This document shows positions 1-5,294 of a stretch of DNA of 5,294 bases, one piece after another. This DNA comes from Verrucomicrobiota bacterium. GTDB lineage: Bacteria > Verrucomicrobiota > Verrucomicrobiia > Limisphaerales > UBA1100. The first letter of the stretch is position 1; the number at the start of each line of letters is the position of its first letter. The DNA is taken from positions 1 to 5,294 of the forward strand of contig DQLO01000262.1 of NCBI GenBank assembly GCA_015660155.1. The letters are read 5' to 3'. A program made the translations under genes and the position numbers. Below the pieces are notes generated by a model that saw only the letters and a list, made by a program, of their open reading frames with translations, was not told the DNA's origin and did not search any database.

Positions 1-741
1 AACGCCAATTTCCGCGTGCGGGATCTTGCCTTGCCAAAAGGTATCGACGCCAAGCGTTTCGACAAGCGCCGCAGCATGCGCTCGATTGTGGACAGTCATT
101 TTAGTGCGCTCGAAAAGAGCGATGCGCTGGCGGGTATGGACAGTTTTTATCAACGCGCTTACGCGATGATTTCCTCGCCAGAAGCGCGCGATGCGTTTGA
201 TCTCAACAAGGAACCGGCCAAGCTGCGCGACGAGTACGGGCGCAACACCGCTGGCGGCCGTTTCCTGTTGGCGCGGCGCTTGGTGGAATCGGGCGTGCGG
301 ATGGTTAGCACGACCTACGGCGGCTGGGATCATCACAGCAACATCGCCGCGTCGAACGGCGGGCAAATGCCGGCGTTCGACCAGGCCTTCGCGGCGCTCA
401 TCCGCGATCTCGATCAACGCGGGATGCTGGAAGAAACTTTGGTTTTGGTGACCAGTGAATTTGGCCGCACGCCGAAGATCAACGCCACCACCGGACGCGA
501 TCACTGGCCGAAGGTGTTCAGCGTGGTGATGGCCGGCGGCGGCATCAAGGGCGGCTACATTCACGGGATGTCCGATCCCACCGGCGCGGAGCCCGAGGAA
601 GATCCGGTGCACGTGCCGGACTGGGCAGCTACGGTGTACACGCTGATTGGCATCGATCCGAAACGCCGGTTGGTGGGCCCGGGTAATCGCCCGATGCCGA
701 TTAATTACGACGGCCAAATTCTAAAGGAAGCGCTCACCTAA
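1..741 (+). CDS. DUF1501 family protein, C-terminal 246 residues (5' end outside window)
   Basis: The reading frame is open from base 1 and ends at TAA 739-741. The start codon lies upstream, so the GTG at 16 is only an internal valine. The visible 246 residues are the C-terminal half of a DUF1501 protein; full members are usually well over 400 residues. Family hallmarks in order, with window residue numbers: NFRVRDLALPKGI near 3-16; a MDSFYQRAY/SSPEARDAF block near 46-66; LLARRLVESGVRM near 89-101; GGWDHH at 107-112; SEFGRTPKIN at 152-161; GRDHWP at 165-170; and AGGGIKGGYIHG near 178-189. DUF1501 is related to the alkaline phosphatase/sulfatase superfamily, and the Asp/His residues in GGWDHH and GRDHWP are likely metal ligands, which is an inference. 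Members usually carry an export signal at the N-terminus, not visible here. The substrate is unknown. It lies 85 bases before a PPC-domain gene and is probably co-transcribed with it. Confidence 0.95.
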   Translation, partial: NANFRVRDLALPKGIDAKRFDKRRSMRSIVDSHFSALEKSDALAGMDSFYQRAYAMISSPEARDAFDLNKEPAKLRDEYGRNTAGGRFLLARRLVESGVRMVSTTYGGWDHHSNIAASNGGQMPAFDQAFAALIRDLDQRGMLEETLVLVTSEFGRTPKINATTGRDHWPKVFSVVMAGGGIKGGYIHGMSDPTGAEPEEDPVHVPDWAATVYTLIGIDPKRRLVGPGNRPMPINYDGQILKEALT

Positions 742-742
742 A

Positions 743-777
743 CCGGGCGGCATTCACGAACAATCAACCTCGCCCGG
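743..777 (+). promoter_or_regulatory. Upstream stem that competes with the main intergenic hairpin
   Basis: Bases 743-749 (CCGGGCG) are perfectly complementary to 771-777 (CGCCCGG), giving a 7-bp GC-rich stem with a 21-base loop that starts just after the DUF1501 stop codon. The downstream arm 771-777 is also the outer left arm of the stronger hairpin at 771-810, so the two structures cannot form together. This resembles the overlapping-stem layout of attenuators, but the pairing is short and may be chance in GC-rich DNA. No function is assigned. Confidence 0.35.
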
Positions 778-810
778 GGCAACGTTCCGCAAGGAGCCTT
801 GCCCCGCGCG
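771..810 (+). promoter_or_regulatory. Strong 40-base intergenic hairpin with GCAA tetraloop
   Basis: Folding 771-788 onto 793-810 gives 16 pairs: three outer GC pairs, a C-C mismatch (774/807), eight perfect pairs (775-782 with 799-806), another C-C mismatch (783/798), then five pairs including one G-U wobble (785/796). The loop is GCAA, a GNRA tetraloop (789-792). The wobble and the GNRA loop favour structure in + strand RNA rather than a DNA palindrome. Only three T residues follow (811-813), so it is a poor classical intrinsic terminator. It could protect the 3' end of the DUF1501 message, mark a processing site, attenuate downstream transcription, or be a dispersed palindromic repeat. An AAGGAG sequence (791-796) is buried in its loop and inner stem, about 30 bases before the next start. 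Confidence 0.7.
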
Positions 811-826
811 TTTACAAAATCACAAA
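811..826 (+). other. A-rich leader before the PPC-domain gene, no Shine-Dalgarno
   Basis: The 16 bases before ATG 827 read TTTACAAAATCACAAA, with only three C and no G. There is no purine-rich Shine-Dalgarno at the usual distance. The nearest one, AAGGAG at 791-796, is about 30 bases away and inside the hairpin. An unstructured A-rich leader suggests initiation that does not rely on anti-Shine-Dalgarno pairing, possibly through ribosomal protein S1; that part is inference. Confidence 0.5.
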
Positions 827-3226
827 ATGAAAATGATGAAGCACTGGATTTTAATGCTCGGCTTGGCCGGGTTAATCAGCAACGCGGCGGCGGTGGATCC
901 TCGCCTGAGTTATCTCTCGCCGGGCGGCGTGCAAGTTGGCACGGAGACGGAGGTCATTTTCCGTGGCCAACGCCTCGCGGACGCGGAGGATATTTTCTTT
1001 TATCATCCGGGCGTGAAGCTGGTGAAAATCACGGAGAAGAATGATCGCTTTGTGAAGGCGCTTATCAAGGCCGATCCCGGTTGCCCGCTCGGCGAGCACA
1101 AAGCGCGCGTCCGCACGCGCGGTGGCGTCACGGAGCTGCGCACATTTTTCGTGGGGCCGTTCCCGATGGTGGCCAAAGTGGCGCCCAAGGCGGGCGAAGG
1201 ACCGCAGAAGTTGCCGCTCAACTGCACGGTGGCCGGTTCGGTGGCTGCGGAGTCGGTGGATCGCTACGCGGTGGAAGTAAAAAAAGGCCAACGCATTTCC
1301 GCCGAGGTGGAGAGCATCCGGCTGGGGCGCGGGTTTTATGATCCGTACGTGGCCATTGTGGACAGCAAAGGATTTATCGTGGCGCGTTCGGATGACACGC
1401 CGTTGTTTGTGCAGGATTGCTTTGCCAGCGCCGTGGTCAAGGACGATGACGTTTACACTATCGAGCTGCGCGAAACTTCGTATGGCGCGCTGGGCGGTTA
1501 TCGGTTGCACGTGGGCACTTTTCCGCGACCCACGGCGGTGTATCCCGCGGGCGGCCAACAGGGCAAGGAGTTGGAAGTGAAATTCATCGACCAAGCCGCC
1601 GGCGATTTCAAACAGAAATATACCGCGCCCGAGCCCAAATCATTCGAGGCCACTTTTGGCCAGCAAAACCAGCCGTGTTTCCGCGACATCGCGGTCTTCC
1701 CGCAAGCGGGAGGCGTGGTGGCGCCTTCGGGCAACAAGGTGCGCGTATCGCCTTTCCCCAACGAACTCGAGGCCGAGCCGAACAATTCCGTGGGCGAAGC
1801 GCGCCTCATCGAAGCGCCGTTGCCGTTCGCGCTCAACGGCATCATTCAAACTAAGGGCGACGAGGATTGGTTTCGGTTCACCGCCAAAAAAGGCCAGCGT
1901 TTTGACGTGCGCGTGTACGCCCGCAAACTGCGTTCGCCCATCGATACGGTGATGTCTATTTGCAATAAAGACGGTCGCAACCTCGCCAGCAACGACGACT
2001 CCGGCGGGCCCGACAGTTATATTAGTTGGACCGTCCCCGCCGATGGCGAGTACACCCTGCGCATCCGCGACCACCTCGGCAACGGCGGCCCAGACTACAC
2101 CTATCGCGTGGAGTTCCAGCCCCGCGTGCCCAAGCTGAGCTTGTACGTGCTGGACACCCGCCGCTACGACACCCAAACGCGCAAGAACGTCGTGGTCGCG
2201 CGCGGCAATCGTTTCCCGCTCGTCATCCAAGCGCGGCGCGGCAACTTCGGCGGGGCGCTCGCGCTGAGCACCAAAGATTTTCCTCCGGGCATCACCCTGC
2301 ACGCCGCACCGATGGCCAGCAATAAATCATCTCAAACAATCGTATTCGAAGCTGCGGCGGATGCGCCGATTGGCGGCACGCTTGGCGATTTGATGGGCAA
2401 ACTTTTGGGTGAAAAAGTCGCCGACATTAGCGGCGGCATTTGGCAAAATTACGATCTCGTGCAGCAAGGCAACCGCGGCGTGTATTATAAAACTTGGGTG
2501 GACAAAATGGCCGTGGTGGTCGTGGAAGAACTGCCGTTCAAAATTCGCATCGAGGAAATCAAAGCACCGCTGGTGCGCGCGGGCACGCTGCCGCTCAAAA
2601 TAATTGCCGAGCGCAAGGAAGGCTTCAACGGCAACATCAACGTGCGAATGCTCACCCGTCCGTCGGGGCTCAGCTGCAGCTCGAACATCAACATCCCCGC
2701 CGGCAAAACTGAAGTCACCTATCTCTTCAGCGCCAACACCGGCGCGGAGATTCTTGACCACAAAATCGCCATGCTCGGCACTGCCACCGTCAGCAGCGGC
2801 ACGGCGTACGTTTCCACCCAACTCACTTCGCTGAAGATTGCCGACTATTTTATGGTCGGCAAAATCATCCCCGCCACCACCACGCAGGGCTATCCCACGG
2901 CGTTGCGGTGCGAGTTCACCAACCGCACCAAATTCCCCGGAACCGCCACCGTGGAATTGGTTGGACTGCCTTCGGGCACCACCACCGTCAAGCTGAAGAT
3001 GACGCAGGACACCAAGGAACTCACCTTCCCCATCACCGTGGCCGACAACGCCCGCGCCGGATTGCACCGCACGGTGTATTGCAAAATGACGCTCGATCAC
3101 ACCGGCCACATAGTCACTCAAACGCTTGGCGGCCGCGGCACGTTGCGCATCAACGCGCCGCCCAATCCGCCGGTCATAAAAAAACCTTCCGTGGGTTCGC
3201 TGGGTAAAATGGTTCCTGCCAAATAA
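827..3226 (+). CDS. Secreted protein with two PPC domains, 799 residues
   Basis: A complete gene for a predicted exported, beta-rich protein. The signal peptide is residues 1-22: a short basic start, the hydrophobic stretch WILMLGLAGLI and an AAA cleavage site before VDP. The mature part shows a two-fold arrangement. A TIG/IPT-like segment (about 27-110, opening LSYLSPGGVQVG) precedes a first PPC domain (about 130-228, with DRYAVEVKKGQR at 145-156). A second TIG-like segment (about 233-310, opening RPTAVYPAGG) precedes a second, more canonical PPC domain (about 312-431, with ELEAEPNN, DEDWFRF at 345-351, KKGQR at 354-358 and DDSGG). Residues 432-799 are further beta-rich, Ig-like sequence ending in a Pro/Lys-rich tail, with no membrane anchor, LPXTG or PEP-CTERM signal. 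PPC domains occur in secreted proteases and planctomycetal surface proteins; no protease domain is seen here, so a binding or scaffold role is inferred. ATGs at 833 and 836 are alternative starts; no Shine-Dalgarno sequence decides between them. Confidence 0.93.
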   Translation: MKMMKHWILMLGLAGLISNAAAVDPRLSYLSPGGVQVGTETEVIFRGQRLADAEDIFFYHPGVKLVKITEKNDRFVKALIKADPGCPLGEHKARVRTRGGVTELRTFFVGPFPMVAKVAPKAGEGPQKLPLNCTVAGSVAAESVDRYAVEVKKGQRISAEVESIRLGRGFYDPYVAIVDSKGFIVARSDDTPLFVQDCFASAVVKDDDVYTIELRETSYGALGGYRLHVGTFPRPTAVYPAGGQQGKELEVKFIDQAAGDFKQKYTAPEPKSFEATFGQQNQPCFRDIAVFPQAGGVVAPSGNKVRVSPFPNELEAEPNNSVGEARLIEAPLPFALNGIIQTKGDEDWFRFTAKKGQRFDVRVYARKLRSPIDTVMSICNKDGRNLASNDDSGGPDSYISWTVPADGEYTLRIRDHLGNGGPDYTYRVEFQPRVPKLSLYVLDTRRYDTQTRKNVVVARGNRFPLVIQARRGNFGGALALSTKDFPPGITLHAAPMASNKSSQTIVFEAAADAPIGGTLGDLMGKLLGEKVADISGGIWQNYDLVQQGNRGVYYKTWVDKMAVVVVEELPFKIRIEEIKAPLVRAGTLPLKIIAERKEGFNGNINVRMLTRPSGLSCSSNINIPAGKTEVTYLFSANTGAEILDHKIAMLGTATVSSGTAYVSTQLTSLKIADYFMVGKIIPATTTQGYPTALRCEFTNRTKFPGTATVELVGLPSGTTTVKLKMTQDTKELTFPITVADNARAGLHRTVYCKMTLDHTGHIVTQTLGGRGTLRINAPPNPPVIKKPSVGSLGKMVPAK

Positions 3227-3252
3227 TTTTTAATCAAAAGCATTTTTATATT
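3227..3252 (+). other. A/T-rich 26-base gap and leader before the DUF1549/DUF1553 gene
   Basis: The whole gap between the stop of the PPC gene (TAA 3224-3226) and ATG 3253 is nearly free of G and C (only C3235, G3240 and C3241). It contains no Shine-Dalgarno sequence and no stable hairpin, so there is no sign of a terminator and the two genes are probably co-transcribed. TATATT at 3247-3252 resembles a -10 box but abuts the start codon, and no matching -35 box was seen, so I do not call a promoter. Confidence 0.5.
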
Positions 3253-5294
3253 ATGAAGAAAACATTGCTCGCTCTTCTCGCCGCGCCGTTGTTGCTCAGC
3301 GCCGCTCCGAAGGATTTGGTGGATTTGCAGGTGTATCCGAAGGACGCCCGCCTCGTGACGCTGCGCGCCAAGCAGCAACTGATGGTGCAGGCCACGTATG
3401 CCGACAGCACCACGCGCGATGTCACCGCCGACGCGAAGTACACCTTTGCCGATCCCAAGCTGGTGAAGTTTGAAAACCACATCATCCGTCCTGTTGTCGA
3501 TGGCGAGACTTCGCTGAAGATCGAGTTTGGCGGCCGCACGCTCACCGTGCCGGTGAAGGTGGAGAAAGCCACCGAGGAACGCCCCGTGCGGTTCAGCCTC
3601 GACGTGATGCCTACTTTTACAAAGGGCGGTTGCAATTCCGGCAGTTGTCACGGTGCCGCGAGCGGCAAGGATGGTTTTCGGCTGTCGCTGTTTGGCTTCA
3701 ATCCGCAGCGCGATTACGAATACATCACGCGCGAAAATCTTGGGCGGCGCATTAACCTCGCCTTGCCGCACGATAGTTTGTTGCTCGAGAAAGCGACCGG
3801 TCGCGTGACGCATACCGGCGGCAAAGTGATTACCGCGGAGGGTTCGCTCTATAAAACCCTCGTGCGCTGGCTGGAGAACGGCGCGGCTAATGACCCCGCC
3901 GGCACGCCGAAGGTGATCGATCTTGAGATTCATCCGAAACAATCTGTGCTCGAGGGCGAAGGCGCGCAGCAGCAAATCATCGTGCGCGCCGTTTACAGCG
4001 ACGGCTCCATCCGCGATGTCACGCACGAGACGATGTTCATTACAAACAATGATGTTTCCACCAAGGTCGACGGCAAAGGCAAGATGACCGCTGGACAACG
4101 CGGCGAGTCTTTCATCATGGCGCGCTACGACCAAATCACGGTTGGAACGCAAGTGCTGGTGATTCCTAAAATGGATAACTTCAAATTCCCCAAGGAGCTC
4201 GAGGCCAATTACATCGACAAGCTCGTGCACAATAAGCTGAAGAAAATTCGCATCACGCCCAGCGGCATTTGCGATGACAACACGTTCATCCGGCGCGCCT
4301 ATCTTGATGTGATTGGCGGGCTGCCCACCGCCGAGGCCGTCGCGATCTTTGTGGCCGATAAATCGCCCGCCAAGCGCGAGAAGCTCATCGACGAGTTGAT
4401 TGCCCGCCCCGAGTTCGTGCGGATTTGGGTGATGAAATGGGCCGAGCTGCTGCAAATTCGCACTCAAAACAACCGCTTTTATTACAAGAACGCCGTGCTT
4501 TATTTCGAGTGGTTGCGCGATCAGTTTGAGCAGAATCAGCCGATGGATAAAATCGTGCGCGAATTGCTCGGCGCGCGCGGCGGCACCTTCAGCAATCCCC
4601 CCGGCAATTTTTATCAAGTGGAGCGCGACACCCAAAAGCTCACCGAGAATGCCGCGCAGATTTTCATGGGCATGCGCATCCAATGCGCCCAGTGCCACAA
4701 CCATCCTTTCGATCGCTGGACGATGGATGACTATTACAGCTTCTCCGCGTTCTTCGCGCAAGTGGGCCGCAAGACCGGCGAGGACAATCGCGAGACCATC
4801 ATTTACAATCGCCGCAGCGGCGGCGTGCGCCACATCGTGGGCAATCGCGATATGCCGCCGAAATTCCTCGGCGCCGATGGGCCGGAGATTGCCAAGGACG
4901 CCAACGGAAAAATGCGTTCCGGTTTCCCATTGAAGAGTGGCGAGGATCGCCGCATCGCGCTGGCGAATTGGCTGGCGTCGCCGAAGAATCCCTTCTTTGC
5001 CAAAAATATGGCCAACATTGTTTGGGGCCATTTTATGGGCGTGGGCATCGTGGAACCAGTGGACGACGTGCGCATCAGCAATCCGCCGAGCAACCCGGAG
5101 TTGCTCGAGGAACTGGGCAAACGCTTCGCGGCGAGTGGTTATAATTTCAAAAAACTCGTGCGCGATATTTGCGTGTCCCGCGCGTATCAGCGCAGCGTGC
5201 AGAGCAACGAGTTGAACAAAGACGACACGCTCAACTTCGCCAAGAGCAGCATCCGCCGCGTGCGCGCCGAGGTGTTGCTGGACATCATCAGCCA
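3253..5294 (+). CDS. Ig-like, DUF1549 and DUF1553 cytochrome-like secreted protein (3' end outside window)
   Basis: The frame opens at ATG 3253 and stays open to the window end, giving 680 codons plus two bases. Residues 1-18 form a signal peptide (MKKTLLALLAAPLLLSAA). Domains in order: a Big_2/Ig-like domain (about 22-104); a haem-like segment with GGCNSGSCHGA, a C-x4-C-H motif (C127, C132, H133), followed by FRLSLFGF and a conserved-looking HTGG (H187); a second Ig-like domain (about 221-305); DUF1549/PSCyt2 (about 319-525) with YIDKLV, RRAYLDVIGGLPT (347-359) and CAQCHNHPFDRW, a C-x2-C-H motif (C478, C481, H482); then DUF1553/PSD1 from about 557, with DRRIALANWL, VDDVRISNPPSNPELL and RRVRAEVLLD. 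The last motif normally falls mid-domain, so a large part of DUF1553 is missing. The family is a planctomycete/verrucomicrobial speciality, typically found near DUF1501 genes. Extracytoplasmic electron transfer is inferred from the haem motifs; the substrate is unknown. Confidence 0.94.
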   Translation, partial: MKKTLLALLAAPLLLSAAPKDLVDLQVYPKDARLVTLRAKQQLMVQATYADSTTRDVTADAKYTFADPKLVKFENHIIRPVVDGETSLKIEFGGRTLTVPVKVEKATEERPVRFSLDVMPTFTKGGCNSGSCHGAASGKDGFRLSLFGFNPQRDYEYITRENLGRRINLALPHDSLLLEKATGRVTHTGGKVITAEGSLYKTLVRWLENGAANDPAGTPKVIDLEIHPKQSVLEGEGAQQQIIVRAVYSDGSIRDVTHETMFITNNDVSTKVDGKGKMTAGQRGESFIMARYDQITVGTQVLVIPKMDNFKFPKELEANYIDKLVHNKLKKIRITPSGICDDNTFIRRAYLDVIGGLPTAEAVAIFVADKSPAKREKLIDELIARPEFVRIWVMKWAELLQIRTQNNRFYYKNAVLYFEWLRDQFEQNQPMDKIVRELLGARGGTFSNPPGNFYQVERDTQKLTENAAQIFMGMRIQCAQCHNHPFDRWTMDDYYSFSAFFAQVGRKTGEDNRETIIYNRRSGGVRHIVGNRDMPPKFLGADGPEIAKDANGKMRSGFPLKSGEDRRIALANWLASPKNPFFAKNMANIVWGHFMGVGIVEPVDDVRISNPPSNPELLEELGKRFAASGYNFKKLVRDICVSRAYQRSVQSNELNKDDTLNFAKSSIRRVRAEVLLDIIS

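Noticed and set aside
771..813. Classical rho-independent terminator for the DUF1501 gene
   Set aside because: The hairpin is strong, but only three T residues follow before an A-rich stretch, so I list it as a regulatory hairpin without claiming termination.
811..855. Promoter with TTTACA (811-816) as -35 box
   Set aside because: No -10-like sequence lies 16-18 bases downstream; the nearest A/T-rich candidate is about 33 bases away, inside the coding region.
799..1044. Plus-strand frame starting at TTG 799, just after AAGGAG
   Set aside because: The spacing from AAGGAG is only two bases, the start lies in the hairpin, and from 827 it overlaps the well-supported PPC gene in another frame.
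872..3121. Several minus-strand open frames (872-1594, 1640-2302, 2327-3121) opposite the PPC gene
   Set aside because: They have low-complexity, Ala/Arg/His-rich translations with no known motifs, and the + strand frame is a coherent secreted protein.
827..3226. Haem-binding motif or protease catalytic site in the PPC protein
   Set aside because: Its cysteines are scattered with no C-x2-C-H or C-x4-C-H, and no serine- or metalloprotease catalytic motif was found.
3118..5031. Long minus-strand open frame of 637 codons opposite the DUF1549/DUF1553 gene
   Set aside because: Its translation is rich in His, Ala and Arg with no recognisable domain, and it lies opposite a frame with clear family motifs along its length. 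Codon bias in GC-rich genes often leaves the antisense frame free of stops.

Overview
This window looks like a chromosomal segment from the Planctomycetota-Verrucomicrobiota-Lentisphaerota superphylum. All three coding regions belong to secreted-protein families that are greatly expanded there. They are a DUF1501 protein (alkaline phosphatase/sulfatase fold), a large beta-rich protein with two bacterial pre-peptidase C-terminal (PPC) domains, and a cytochrome-like DUF1549/DUF1553 protein with Ig-like domains. I lean towards Verrucomicrobiota, because the DNA is moderately GC-rich while the gene starts have A/T-rich leaders without a Shine-Dalgarno sequence. The phylum call is an inference and no species can be named.

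Layout, all on the + strand: 1-741 is the C-terminal half of the DUF1501 gene, whose start lies before the window. 742-826 is an 85-base gap holding a very regular hairpin (771-810) and a competing upstream stem (743-749 with 771-777). 827-3226 is a complete 799-residue PPC-domain protein with a signal peptide. 3227-3252 is a 26-base A/T-rich gap. 3253-5294 is the first 680 codons of the DUF1549/DUF1553 gene, which is still open at the window end and breaks off inside the DUF1553 domain. No RNA gene, mobile element or CRISPR array was seen, and no convincing minus-strand gene.

The three genes are co-directional and closely spaced, so they are probably an operon or a processed transcript. The two proteins with visible N-termini carry signal peptides, and the DUF1501 family is normally exported too, so all three probably act outside the cytoplasm. 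The third protein has two haem-attachment-like motifs (C-x4-C-H and C-x2-C-H), which suggests electron transfer. The first belongs to a metal-dependent hydrolase superfamily. The second looks like a binding or scaffold protein. No member of this protein set has an established biochemical function that I know of, so the locus is a candidate uncharacterised extracytoplasmic system of a recurrent type rather than a unique one. The most unusual non-coding element is the hairpin at 771-810.
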